NCBI GenBank assembly: GCA_035429805.1
Contig: DAOMFL010000007.1
Coordinates: forward strand, 1 to 64,000
Source of the DNA: JALORV01 sp035429805
Lineage (GTDB): Bacteria > Pseudomonadota > Gammaproteobacteria > Burkholderiales > Burkholderiaceae_F
DNA: 64,000 nt
Reading direction: 5' to 3'
Part shown: positions 51,438 through 61,285 of the stretch, one piece after another
How positions within the stretch are numbered: the first letter of the stretch is position 1
Layout of the letters: every line of letters begins with the position of its first letter
Program-made: the position numbers and the translations under genes
The notes under the pieces: generated by a model
The model's input: the letters and a program-made list of their open reading frames with translations, nothing else
Database searches by the model: none
Told to the model about the DNA's origin: nothing

Positions 51438-52021
51438 GTGCTGCCGCCAAGCCCATCAGCCGCTGGCCGGTGCCGAGCCTGGACAGCCTGCCGCCCGACA
51501 TCCGCAACCGCATCGACGAGGTGCAGCAGAAGGCGGGCTTCGTCCCTAACGTCTTCCTGACGCTCGCGCACCGTCCCGACGAGTTCCGCGCGTTCTTCGC
51601 CTACCACGACGCACTGATGCTGCGCGATTCGGGGCTCACGAAGGGCGAGCGGGAGATGATCGTCGTAGCCACCAGCGGTGCCAACGAGTGCGTTTACTGC
51701 GTCGTGGCGCACGGCGCGATCCTGCGTGTCTACGAGAAGAACCCGCTGGTGGCCGATCAGGTGGCGACCAACTACCGCAAGGCGGACATCTCGCCGCGCC
51801 AGCGCGCGATGCTCGCGTTCGCACTGAAGGTCGCGACCGACTCGAAGTCGATCGAGCCGTCCGACTTCGAGCCGCTGCGCGCACAAGGTTTCAGCGACGA
51901 GGACATCTGGGACATCGGTGCGATTGCCGCCTTCTTCGCGCTGTCGAACCGCATGGCCAATCTGATCAGCATGCGTCCCAACGACGAGTTCTATCTGCTC
52001 GGGCGCCTGCCGCGCAAGTGA
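51434..52021 (+). CDS. AhpD-like peroxidase-related protein
   Basis: A 195-residue helical protein of the carboxymuconolactone decarboxylase / AhpD fold. The redox-active CxxC with its partner residues is in NECVYCVVAHG (Glu, two Cys, His), as in alkylhydroperoxidase D. PSLDSLPPDIRNRIDEVQ at the start and FALSNRMANL near the end match the peroxidase-related subgroup. It presumably removes peroxides or transfers electrons. Its ATG overlaps the msbA stop (ATGA), so it is translated with LPS genes, which is an unexpected partner. Confidence 0.88.
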   Translation: MSAAAKPISRWPVPSLDSLPPDIRNRIDEVQQKAGFVPNVFLTLAHRPDEFRAFFAYHDALMLRDSGLTKGEREMIVVATSGANECVYCVVAHGAILRVYEKNPLVADQVATNYRKADISPRQRAMLAFALKVATDSKSIEPSDFEPLRAQGFSDEDIWDIGAIAAFFALSNRMANLISMRPNDEFYLLGRLPRK

Positions 52022-52059
52022 CAGCTGGTGCCGGTCGAGGAGTGGCGGACGAGGGCGCA

Positions 52060-52779
52060 GTGCGTGCGCTCGGCCTCGACGCGATCCTGATCATCAACGT
52101 CAAGGCGTTTGTCGAGCGGCGCCGGCATGTCGAGGCGCAGCTGGCGCGCTTCAACCTTGCCGGCGAGTTCATTCACGACTTCGACGCCGACGAAATCACG
52201 CCGGAGCTCGACCATCGCTGGTTCGCCGGCACCGAACTGAACCGCGGCCAGAAGTCGTGCGCGCTGAAGCACATCGACGTGCTGAAGCGCGTCGCGGCGC
52301 ACGGCTGGCAACACTGCCTCGTGCTCGAGGACGACGTCGTGCTCGCCGACGGCTTCACCGAGGGCGTGCGTGCGGCGCTCGACGAGACGCGACGTGAGCC
52401 GAGGCCGTACGTGATCTTCATCGGTGCCGGGGGCAATTTCTACACGCCGGCCAGCCAGCGCGAGCCCGGACGGCGCATCTACCCCGCGGCGAAGGGTCGC
52501 TTCACCGACTCCTACATCATCGGCGCGCAGGAAGCCGCGCTGCGGCTGGCGCGGATCGAGGCGCAGCCGATGGCCAAGCCGATCGACGTGGTCTTCGACA
52601 CGGTCGATCGCGAGGCCGGTATCCGCTGCCTCTGGCTCGAGGACCCAGTCGTGGAGCAGGGCAGCAAACTTGGCGTCTTCCGCACGTCGCTCGAGGCCGC
52701 GCCGCCGAACTGGCTGCAGGGACTGCGCTACCGGCTCGAGCGGATGCGCCGTAAGTACCTGTATCAGCTGTGGCGCTAG
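52060..52779 (+). CDS. Glycosyltransferase family 25 (LPS biosynthesis)
   Basis: A 239-residue GT25 enzyme of the LgtB/LOB type that adds sugars such as galactose to LPS inner core. The start ILIINVKAFVERRRHVEAQL, the metal-binding VLEDDVVLADGF and SYIIGAQEAALRL are family features. The start is uncertain. GTG at 52060 follows GAGGG at suitable distance, and GTG at 52042 would add six residues. It lies between the AhpD-like and ligase genes in the same transcript. Confidence 0.85.
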   Translation: MRALGLDAILIINVKAFVERRRHVEAQLARFNLAGEFIHDFDADEITPELDHRWFAGTELNRGQKSCALKHIDVLKRVAAHGWQHCLVLEDDVVLADGFTEGVRAALDETRREPRPYVIFIGAGGNFYTPASQREPGRRIYPAAKGRFTDSYIIGAQEAALRLARIEAQPMAKPIDVVFDTVDREAGIRCLWLEDPVVEQGSKLGVFRTSLEAAPPNWLQGLRYRLERMRRKYLYQLWR

Positions 52780-52789
52780 GAACCATCAG

Positions 52790-54043
52790 ATGAGCTCGCC
52801 CCCGCCACATTCCGCGCGGCAGTCGCGCTGGATCGAACTTGCGCGCTGGGCCACCGTCGTCGCGGCCTGCAGCGTGATGATCTCGCCGCCGCTGGCGAAC
52901 GCCGCGATGGCGCTGATGCTGGTCGGGCTGCTCGCGAGCGGGCAGGCCTGGCCGCGTCTGCGGCAGGCGTGCGCGCAGCCGCTCGGAATTGTCACGCTGG
53001 TGCTGATCGGGGTCGTGGCGGTCGCGATGCTGTGGGCTGACGTGCCCTGGCGCGAGCGCTGGAGTGCGTTCTGGACGTGGCGCAAGCTGTGGATGATTCC
53101 GGTCGCGTTGGCGCTGTTCGGACCGGCGCCCTGGAAGCGGCGGCTCGTGGTCGCCTACGTCGCGATCTGCGGTGCGGCGGTCGGCGTGTCTTTCGTGCTG
53201 GTTCTGCTCGAGGGACGCCTGCCGACGATGTATGAACTTGAGCTGTCCGGATCGCTGCTGCGCAACCACAGCGCGCAGTCGATGGCCTTCGCGACCGCCG
53301 CGCTACTGGCGCTCTGGCTGGCTGCCGATGCGACGCTGGAGCGCGGCTGGCGCTGGGCTGCTGCCGCGCTCGCGGCGCTGTTCGTCCTGAACATGGCGTT
53401 CGTGACACCCGGTCGCAGCGGATTCCTCGCGCTGGCTGTCATGCTGGCGGCGCTGGCTGCCTTCAACCTGCGCAGCGGGCGCAGTGTCATCGCCGCGGCA
53501 GTGCTCGCGACGCTGCTGGCTGGGACCATGGCGCTGTCGCCGCTGGCGCGCGACCGGTTTTCACTGGCACTGGACGAATGGCGTAACGCCTCGACGCAGA
53601 CCTACAAGACCTCGCTCGGCATGCGGGCCGTGATCTACGAGAACACGCTTGAAGTCGTGCGTGAACGGCCATGGTTCGGCACCGGCACAGGTGGCTTCGG
53701 CGCCGCCTATGCGGAGCGCGTCAGAGGCCGATACAGTGACTGGCGCGCCGTGCCGACCGTCGACCCGCACAATCAGTACCTGTTCTTCCTGGCGGAGCAG
53801 GGCATCTTCGGGCTGTTCGCCTTTCTCGCTTTCATCGTTGCCGGGCTCGTGGACCGCGGCGACGGGACACGCGCGCGTGCCGTCGCGGTGGCCATGCTGC
53901 TCGGGTGGTGTGCAACTTCCCTGCTCAGCTCGCACTTCAAGACCTTCTCCGAGGGGCACCTGGTGACGTTGTTCCTCGGCGCGATGCTGGCGCGTCCGCT
54001 GCCGGGCCTGGACGGTGCCGCGGCTGGCGCCCGGATCACCTGA
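52790..54043 (+). CDS. O-antigen ligase-like membrane protein (Wzy/WaaL family)
   Basis: A 417-residue polytopic protein with about eleven to twelve hydrophobic segments. A periplasmic loop between residues ~280 and 345 includes NASTQTYKTSLGMRAVIYEN, RPWFGTGTGGFG and DPHNQYLFFLAEQG. The WFGTGTGGF-HNQYL pattern is the O-antigen ligase signature. WaaL joins O-antigen to core-lipid A at the periplasmic face. The ATG at 52790 sits eleven bases after the previous stop. A Wzy polymerase role is the alternative. Confidence 0.88.
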   Translation: MSSPPPHSARQSRWIELARWATVVAACSVMISPPLANAAMALMLVGLLASGQAWPRLRQACAQPLGIVTLVLIGVVAVAMLWADVPWRERWSAFWTWRKLWMIPVALALFGPAPWKRRLVVAYVAICGAAVGVSFVLVLLEGRLPTMYELELSGSLLRNHSAQSMAFATAALLALWLAADATLERGWRWAAAALAALFVLNMAFVTPGRSGFLALAVMLAALAAFNLRSGRSVIAAAVLATLLAGTMALSPLARDRFSLALDEWRNASTQTYKTSLGMRAVIYENTLEVVRERPWFGTGTGGFGAAYAERVRGRYSDWRAVPTVDPHNQYLFFLAEQGIFGLFAFLAFIVAGLVDRGDGTRARAVAVAMLLGWCATSLLSSHFKTFSEGHLVTLFLGAMLARPLPGLDGAAAGARIT

Positions 54044-54052
54044 GGCACGGCC

Positions 54053-54991
54053 GTGAGGGTCCTCGTCCGGCTGCCGAATCACGTAGGCGACGCCTGCATG
54101 TCGCTGCCGGCGCTGCACCTGCTGCGCGAGGCCGGACTGCACTGCGCACTCGTCGGGCGTGGCTGGGGCGCGAGCCTATTCGAAGGGATGCACTTTCCAT
54201 ACATCGCGATTCAGGGCCGTCTGCTGCGCGACATCGGGCACGTGCGCGCGGCTCCGCGGTCGATCGAGGACACGCTGCTCGGGTTGGTGCTGCCGAACTC
54301 GTTCGGGTCCGCGCTGCTGTTCGCGCTGGCCGACGTGCCTAGCGCCGGTCTGGCGACCGCGTACCGCCGGTGGCTGCTGCGCTGGCCGAGCCGCGAGCCC
54401 GCCGCGTGCCACGAGGTCGAGCGCTTCTTCAGCGCGGCGTCGGCGGCTCTGCGGGCGTGGGGCGTTGCAGTCGAGCGGACTGCGCCGCCGCCTTCGCTCG
54501 GCCTGCAGCTGACCGACGGGCAGCGACGTGCCGCGGACTCGATCCTCCGCATCGGCCGTATCGAAGGCCGCTACGCGCTGGTGGCGCCGGTCGCGACCGG
54601 ACTGCACCGCGGCAGGATCAAGCACTGGGCGCACTTCGCGCAGCTGACGCCGCGGCTGCAGGAACGCGGACTGACGGTCGTCGCAGCACCCCCGTCAACT
54701 GAAGTCGAGGCCGCGCAGGCGGCGCTGCCCGGCGCAACGATGCTGCCGTCGGCCCCGCTCGGCGTGTTTGCGGCACTCGCCGAGAAAGCGGCCGTCGTCA
54801 TCGCGAACGACTCGGGCACGAGTCACGTCGCCGCTGCAGTCGGCGCGCGCCAGGTGACGATCTTCGGCGTCACGGACCGCGCGCGCACCGGACCGTGGTC
54901 GCCGCGCGCCGTGTGCGTCGGCAAAAATGGCGCCTGGCCCGCAGTCGACGACGTGGTGGCCGCCGTGGACACAGCGGTGCAACAGCCATGA
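54053..54991 (+). CDS. Glycosyltransferase family 9 (heptosyltransferase-like, first)
   Basis: A 312-residue GT-B enzyme of the LPS heptosyltransferase family. The N-terminus VLVRLPNHVGDACMSLPAL is the expected nucleotide-sugar fold start. ALVAPVATGLHRGRIKHWAHF and VIANDSGTSHVAAAVGARQVTIFGVTD contain the family's conserved GTSHVAAA loop. It starts with GTG. The four-base overlap with the next heptosyltransferase gene implies co-translation. The acceptor in the core cannot be named. Confidence 0.88.
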   Translation: MRVLVRLPNHVGDACMSLPALHLLREAGLHCALVGRGWGASLFEGMHFPYIAIQGRLLRDIGHVRAAPRSIEDTLLGLVLPNSFGSALLFALADVPSAGLATAYRRWLLRWPSREPAACHEVERFFSAASAALRAWGVAVERTAPPPSLGLQLTDGQRRAADSILRIGRIEGRYALVAPVATGLHRGRIKHWAHFAQLTPRLQERGLTVVAAPPSTEVEAAQAALPGATMLPSAPLGVFAALAEKAAVVIANDSGTSHVAAAVGARQVTIFGVTDRARTGPWSPRAVCVGKNGAWPAVDDVVAAVDTAVQQP

Positions 54992-56109
54992 GCGGCGAAC
55001 GCGTTCCGACGATTCGTACGCCGCGCCGTGTGCTGGTCGTCACGCTGCGTTTCCTCGGCGACGCGCTGCTTTCGACGGCGCTGGTGCACGCGATCAAGCA
55101 GCGCTGGCCGGAGTGTGTGATCGACGTGCTGACCTTTGCCGGCACCGAAGCGGCGTTCGAGGGCAATCCGGATGTGGCGCAGATCCTCGCGGTGGCGGAG
55201 CGTGCGTCCGCGATAGACACGCTGCGACGGGCCGTATCGATGCGGCGTCGTTACGATCTGGCGGTGGTCGCACAGACGGGCACCCGGCCGTTCCTGTTGG
55301 GGTGGGCGGCGGGCCGTCAGCGCGTCGCGCTGGTGTCGGCCGAACCGGGCAAGTCCTGGTGGAAGCGCCTGCTGCTGGATGGCTACGCCGTTTTCGACGA
55401 CCGTGGCTCGCGAGTGCTCGAGAACCAGCGCATCGCCCGCCTGCTGGGCATCGGGGACGAGCCGAGCGTCGTGCCGCCTTCGGCAGGCTGGGGCGTGGGC
55501 GAGGTCGCCGCAGCGCTCGGTTTCGACCCCGCGGACGTACCCTTCGCGGTCGTGCACCCGTCACCGCGCTGGCGTTACAAGCAGTGGACCCGCGCGGGCT
55601 GGCAGGCGCTCATCAGGCACCTGGCCGCGCGCGGCCTGCGCGTGATCATCACGGGCGGCCCCGCGGCGGATGAACGCCGCTACCTCGACGACGTACTGAC
55701 CGGATTCGATGACGTGCCGTTTGAGCGCGTGGACGGCTGCTGGTCGCTGGGTGAGACCGCCGACGTGCTGCGTCATGCCCGCGTCTTTGTCGGTCCGGAC
55801 ACCGCGACGACGCATCTGGCGGCCGCCTGCGGGGCGCCGACCGTTGCCCTCTACGGGCCGACCGACCCGGCGATCTGGGGCCCGTGGCCGGCGCGGGACG
55901 GCAGGGCCTACGAGCGGGTGGCGATGCACCAGCGCCGTGGCAACGTGCTGCTGCTGCAGAATCCCGAACTCAGCTGTGTGCCATGCCAGCTCGAAGGCTG
56001 CGAACGTCACCGGCAGAGCCACTCGCAGTGCCTCGACCGGCTTGGCGCTGAGCGTGTGATCGAAGCCGCGCTGGAGCAGCTGGGCAGCGGCGGAGCGCAG
56101 GCACGCTAG
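54988..56109 (+). CDS. Glycosyltransferase family 9 (heptosyltransferase-like, second)
   Basis: A 373-residue GT9 enzyme. RRVLVVTLRFLGDALLSTALVHA opens the fold, AVVHPSPRWRYKQWTRAGW and FVGPDTATTHLAAACGAPTVALYGPTDPAIWGPW give the ADP-heptose-binding half. A cysteine-rich tail (LSCVPCQLEGCERH) near residue 335 is common in heptosyltransferase III-like (RfaQ) proteins. It ends the msbA unit and is followed, tail to tail, by the YceI gene with the two coding regions overlapping by four bases. Confidence 0.9.
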   Translation: MSGERVPTIRTPRRVLVVTLRFLGDALLSTALVHAIKQRWPECVIDVLTFAGTEAAFEGNPDVAQILAVAERASAIDTLRRAVSMRRRYDLAVVAQTGTRPFLLGWAAGRQRVALVSAEPGKSWWKRLLLDGYAVFDDRGSRVLENQRIARLLGIGDEPSVVPPSAGWGVGEVAAALGFDPADVPFAVVHPSPRWRYKQWTRAGWQALIRHLAARGLRVIITGGPAADERRYLDDVLTGFDDVPFERVDGCWSLGETADVLRHARVFVGPDTATTHLAAACGAPTVALYGPTDPAIWGPWPARDGRAYERVAMHQRRGNVLLLQNPELSCVPCQLEGCERHRQSHSQCLDRLGAERVIEAALEQLGSGGAQAR

Positions 56110-56699
56110 CCCCTGGTGTCGAGCGTCGCCTCGACCGTGATCGTCAGTTCGACCTCGTCGCCGAGCAGCGGCGGCTTGTATCGCCCGAGGTCGTAGTCCG
56201 AGCGGCGCACGGTGCCGCGCGCCAGTGCGCCGCAGCGCTTGCCGCCTGCCAGCGGATGGAGCGTGCAGCGGAAACGCGAGACCTCCAGCGTCAGCGGCCG
56301 CGTCACGCCGTGCATCGTGAGTTCGCCTTCGAGCGCGACCGGCTCGTCGTCCGCGTAGCGCACGGTGCTTGCCCGATAGATGATCTGCGGGTGGCGCGCC
56401 GCGTCGAAGAACTCCTCGCTGCGCAGCTTGCGGTCGAGCGACGCCAGTCCGCTGCTGATGCTCGCCGTCTGGATGACGATCTCGACCGATCCGGCTTTCG
56501 CCGCGGGGTTGAGGACGATGCGGCCCTGCGTCGAATCGAAGCGTCCCTGCTGCAGTGAGACACCGAAGTGCTCGATCGTATATGTCGGGAACGTGTGTCC
56601 AGGATCGACGGTGTAGGCCTGTTCCTGCGCGCGCAACGGGCCGGTCCACGCCACGACGCACGCTGCCAGCGCGAGGGCCATGCCAGTTCGACTCTTCAA
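56106..56699 (-). CDS. YceI family periplasmic protein (first)
   Basis: A 197-residue lipocalin-like isoprenoid-binding protein. The TTG at 56699 was chosen because GAGGAG lies six bases before it and gives an ideal signal peptide (KSRTGMALALAACVVAWTGPLRAQ, with basic start). An ATG six codons later is the alternative. The mature part begins YTVDPGHTFPTYTIEHFGVS, the YceI hallmark, followed by RSEEFFDAARHPQIIYRA and GELTMHGVTRPLTL. It is co-directional with a second YceI gene and cytochrome b561. YceI proteins probably bind polyprenyl or quinone-like lipids. Confidence 0.88.
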   Translation of the reverse strand: MKSRTGMALALAACVVAWTGPLRAQEQAYTVDPGHTFPTYTIEHFGVSLQQGRFDSTQGRIVLNPAAKAGSVEIVIQTASISSGLASLDRKLRSEEFFDAARHPQIIYRASTVRYADDEPVALEGELTMHGVTRPLTLEVSRFRCTLHPLAGGKRCGALARGTVRRSDYDLGRYKPPLLGDEVELTITVEATLDTRG

Positions 56700-56726
56700 G
56701 TGCGTCTCCTCAAATGCCAATGCGCG

Positions 56727-57275
56727 TCAACGCGCGGAATGCGTCACCAGGCGCACCTGGACCGTCGTTTCGTTGGCCAGTGTCTTCGTGTCCGCCCACT
56801 CGCCTTCGCCGATGCGGTAGTCGAGGCGCATCAGCGGGAAGCTGGCCTCGAAGATGCGGCGCCCGCCGTCTTCCCGCACCGAGAACGGCACTGTCAACTC
56901 GCGTGTGACGCCCTTGATGCCGAGCTTGCCCGTCGCCTCGTAGCGACCGGCCCCGATTCTGCGGATCGCTGTAGTGGTGAACGTCGCCCGCGGGATCCGG
57001 GCCGCGTCGAGAAACGCCTTGCCCTTGGCCTCGTCGTTGAACGATGGATCGCCCAGGTCGAAACTCGACAGATCGACCTCCACTGACGCCTTTGACGCTT
57101 CGGGTCTGCGCTCGTCCCATTCGAGACTGGCATTGAACAAACGGAACTGGCCGTCGAACGGCACGTTCATCTGCCGCGCCGTGACCCGTATCGAGCTGCG
57201 CTGCGGATCGAGCGGCTCGGCGTTCGAGATCGACGCCCACAGGGTGGCAACGAAAATGACCGCGAGCAGCTTCAT
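56727..57275 (-). CDS. YceI family periplasmic protein (second)
   Basis: A 182-residue paralogue of the neighbouring YceI protein. Signal peptide LLAVIFVATLWASISNA is followed by LDPQRSSIRVTARQMNVPFDGQF, KGKAFLDAARIPRATFTT and GKLGIKGVTRELTVPF. The ATG at 57275 precedes the signal peptide. A reading seven residues longer is less likely. The gap to the first YceI gene is 27 bases, so both are probably on one transcript with cytochrome b561. Confidence 0.9.
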   Translation of the reverse strand: MKLLAVIFVATLWASISNAEPLDPQRSSIRVTARQMNVPFDGQFRLFNASLEWDERRPEASKASVEVDLSSFDLGDPSFNDEAKGKAFLDAARIPRATFTTTAIRRIGAGRYEATGKLGIKGVTRELTVPFSVREDGGRRIFEASFPLMRLDYRIGEGEWADTKTLANETTVQVRLVTHSAR

Positions 57276-57315
57276 TTCAACACGTAAACAGCCCATGGCT
57301 CAGGTTCATTCCGCG

Positions 57316-57849
57316 TCAGAAGCCCATGCGCCGCAAGAGGCCATCGCGGTCGACGAACTGGTGTTTCAGCACGGCAGCCACATGGACCAGTACCAGCGAA
57401 AGCAACAGCCACCCGAGGGCCTGGTGCGCCCAGCGCAACGTGGAAGCCAGGGCGCGGTCGCGCGCGACGAGATCGGGCAGTTGCCAGAGCCCGAGGTAGA
57501 CGGTCGGAACTCCGGTGGCGCTGCTGAAGATCCAGCCGGACAGGGGCAGCGCGAACATCAGGCCGTAAAGGCTCCAGTGCACGACGCTGGCCGCGCGCAT
57601 CTGCCACGCAGGCGCCGGGAGCGGCGGCGGCGCCGCGCTCACTGACCTCCAGGCGAGGCGGGCGATGGCCAGCATGAATATCGTGACTCCGATCCACTTG
57701 TGGTAGGAGACGAGCTGCAGCTTCAGCGGGGACAGGCGCAGGCTGGCCACGTACCAGCCGAGCGGAATCGTCGCGACGATGCATGTGGCGACCAGCCAGT
57801 GCAGTGCCACCGCTGTTCTTGAATAGCGCCCCTGCTTGTGCAATTCCAT
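57316..57849 (-). CDS. Cytochrome b561
   Basis: A 177-residue inner-membrane di-haem cytochrome with four helices. Histidines likely to bind haem lie at H17 (VALHWLVA), H50 (SYHKWIG), H91 (VVHWSLYG) and two in WAHQALGWLL and LVHVAAVLKHQF. E. coli CybB oxidises ubiquinol and reduces superoxide in vitro. It is the first gene of a b561-YceI-YceI unit, a common betaproteobacterial arrangement. Its partner electron acceptor is unknown. Confidence 0.92.
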   Translation of the reverse strand: MELHKQGRYSRTAVALHWLVATCIVATIPLGWYVASLRLSPLKLQLVSYHKWIGVTIFMLAIARLAWRSVSAAPPPLPAPAWQMRAASVVHWSLYGLMFALPLSGWIFSSATGVPTVYLGLWQLPDLVARDRALASTLRWAHQALGWLLLSLVLVHVAAVLKHQFVDRDGLLRRMGF

Positions 57850-57940
57850 CGGGGTGGGGTTGGACCGTCAAGCGGGACTATGGTGCCATGCCGGCGCCGG
57901 CGGGCAATAGCGCCCGGCGGCGGGCCGCGCGCCCGACCGC

Positions 57941-59398
<1,458 letters not shown>

Positions 59399-59773
59399 GT
59401 GGATTCGCCGCTCACGTACGCGACCGCTGCGCGGTCGCACGTGCGCTCGCGGCGGAACGGCATATTAGTCGGCTCCGCTCCGGAGCGGCCGCGCGCTCCG
59501 CCGAAGTACAACGACGCGCACCTCTCCCTGCGGAGGTCCTCGCAGTGGCAGGACATCGTTTCCCTCTCCGCCAGGCGGGGAGGGTGCAGGGAGGGGTGCA
59601 AATCTCCTCCCGCTCGGCGGGAGGACGGGTGGGTGCTGTGCAGTTGCGTCTCGGCGGAGCGCGCGGCCGCTCCGGAGCGCAGCCGACCATTCAGTCTTGG
59701 GCGCGCACGCAGTGCGCGTGACCGGAGCGATTGCACGTGCGACGCGCGCAGCGCGTCGCGTACACGAGCGACG
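59399..59773. repeat. Large palindromic intergenic element between maf and rng
   Basis: About 375 bases with nested inverted repeats. Core arms at 59468-59504 and 59651-59687 are complementary at 36 of 37 positions. Outer arms at 59416-59444 and 59733-59763 pair with a two-base difference, and each is itself a short palindrome. The centre holds C-rich and G-rich stretches (CCTCTCC/GGGGAGGG) capable of further pairing. No credible gene is inside. The arrangement resembles a MITE-like or interspersed repetitive element. Confidence 0.8.
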
Positions 59774-60388
59774 CTACAAGACCTTGAGGCCGGCCTTGGT
59801 CAGCAGCTGCGCCGTCTCGTAGAGCGGCAGTCCCATGACGCCGGTGTAGCTGCCCTCGATGCGCTCGATGAAGACCGCGGCAAGACCCTGGATGCCGTAG
59901 CCACCGGCCTTGTCGTAGGGCTCGGGCGTTGCGCAGTAGCGCTTGATCTCGCCTTCGTCGAGGGTGCGGAATGCGACGGTGGAGACGGACGTCGCGGACA
60001 GCAACGGTCCCTGGATCGCGAGCGCGATGGACGTGCGCACTTCGTGGGTCCGGCCGGCGAGCTTGCGCAGGAACGCGGCGGCCTGGTCCGGATTGGCAGG
60101 CTTGGCAAGGATCTCGCCGTCGACGATGACGACGGTGTCCGCGGCCAGCACCGGGCGATGGAGCAGCGAACGCATGCCCAGCACCTTGAGGCCGAAGGCC
60201 GCCTTCTCGCGTGCGGTGCGCTCGACATAGTCCGCCGGCGACTCGCCGCTCTTCTGCGATTCGTCGACGTCGGGACCGCCGCGGGGCGAGGCGAGGCGCA
60301 GCAGCAACGGGTCGAACTTCACGCCGATCTGTTTGAGCAATTCGCGGCGGCGCGGGCTGCGCGAAGCGAGGTAGATGGCGGAGGTCAT
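59774..60388 (-). CDS. maf: Maf family nucleotide pyrophosphatase
   Basis: A 204-residue house-cleaning pyrophosphatase hydrolysing non-canonical or modified NTPs. Signature IYLASRSPRRRELL near the start, LAADTVVIVDGEIL with metal-binding Asp, and YCATPEPYDKAGGYGIQGLA are family features. FIERIEGSYTGVMGLP near the end is typical. Its ATG overlaps the rlmH stop (ATGA), so it is translationally coupled. Which subgroup (dTTP/UTP or m7GTP) is not decided. Confidence 0.92.
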   Translation of the reverse strand: MTSAIYLASRSPRRRELLKQIGVKFDPLLLRLASPRGGPDVDESQKSGESPADYVERTAREKAAFGLKVLGMRSLLHRPVLAADTVVIVDGEILAKPANPDQAAAFLRKLAGRTHEVRTSIALAIQGPLLSATSVSTVAFRTLDEGEIKRYCATPEPYDKAGGYGIQGLAAVFIERIEGSYTGVMGLPLYETAQLLTKAGLKVL

Positions 60389-60861
60389 CAGGCGCGATGG
60401 TAGGGGTGGCGTGCGAGGATCGACCACGCGCGATACAGCTGCTCGGCGAGCAGCACCCGCGCCAGCGCGTGCGGCAAGGTCATGCTCGACAGGCGCAGCA
60501 GCAGCCGGGCCTCGCGCCGGAAGCCCTCGTCGAGCCCGTCAGGCCCGCCAATCGCGAACGTGACGCTATCGCCGCCGTCGCGCCAGCCGCCGAGCTGTTC
60601 CGCCAGCTGCTGCGTGGTCCAGTCCTTGCCGCGCTCGTCGAGCGCGATCAGCTGCGATCCTGCCGGAACTGCAGCGCGCAGGCGCCCGGACTCGGCGCTG
60701 CGGCAACGCTCGGCCTCGTCTGCACGTCCGGTCCGGGGCTCGGCTTTCAACTCCCTCAGCTCCACCTTGAAGTCCGCCGGAAAGCGGGCCAGGTAATCGT
60801 TCACGGCTGCATCGACCCAGGCCGGCTGCCTCTGCCCGACCGCGAGGATCAGGATCTTCAT
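60388..60861 (-). CDS. rlmH: 23S rRNA (pseudouridine1915-N3)-methyltransferase
   Basis: A 157-residue SPOUT methyltransferase that modifies helix 69 of 23S rRNA in assembled ribosomes. The start MKILILAVGQRQPAWVD and the knot region FAIGGPDGLDEGFR with SMTLPHALARVLLAEQLYRAW and terminal HPYHR are diagnostic. Standard length. It sits between rsfS (22 bases) and maf (overlap), the conserved order. Confidence 0.96.
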   Translation of the reverse strand: MKILILAVGQRQPAWVDAAVNDYLARFPADFKVELRELKAEPRTGRADEAERCRSAESGRLRAAVPAGSQLIALDERGKDWTTQQLAEQLGGWRDGGDSVTFAIGGPDGLDEGFRREARLLLRLSSMTLPHALARVLLAEQLYRAWSILARHPYHRA

Positions 60862-60883
60862 CGAGCGGGCGAGGCCGAACGGC

Positions 60884-61285
60884 CTAGCGCTTCCGGCCCG
60901 TCGATGTTCGCGACGTCGTTTTACCCGCTATCGACGCTGCGGCCGAGGACTTGAGTCGCACCGATTTGGCACCCCAGATTTCCTCGAGGTTGTAGTAGTC
61001 GCGGATCGCCGGCTGCAGGATGTGCACGACCGCATCGCCGCAGTCGACCAGCACCCATTCGCCGGAGTCCTCGCCCTCCATGCTGACGACGATTCCGCCG
61101 GCGGCCTTCACCTTCTCGGCCACCGACGACGCCAGCGCGCGGGTCTGCCGGTTCGAAGTGCCGCTGGCGATGACGACCCGGTCAAACATGTCCGAAAGCC
61201 CGGTCGTGTTGAAGACGCGGATGTCCTGGCCCTTGACGTCCTCGAGCGCGTCGACGATGACGCGCTGCAGCTTCCTAATGTCCAT
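60884..61285 (-). CDS. rsfS: Ribosome silencing factor RsfS
   Basis: A 133-residue protein binding L14 on the 50S subunit and blocking subunit joining in starved cells. VDALEDVKGQDIRVFNTTGLSDMFD and VIASGTSNRQTRALASSV, GEDSGEWVLVDCGDAVVHI and RDYYNLEEIWG are RsfS hallmarks. An Ala/Lys/Arg-rich C-terminal tail follows. It overlaps nadD by 11 bases, as usual in proteobacteria. Confidence 0.95.
   Translation of the reverse strand: MDIRKLQRVIVDALEDVKGQDIRVFNTTGLSDMFDRVVIASGTSNRQTRALASSVAEKVKAAGGIVVSMEGEDSGEWVLVDCGDAVVHILQPAIRDYYNLEEIWGAKSVRLKSSAAASIAGKTTSRTSTGRKR

Noticed and set aside
59399..59773. Insertion sequence with transposase
   Set aside because: The inverted repeats are clear, but the interior is only about 150 bases and encodes no transposase. 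A non-autonomous repeat is more likely.
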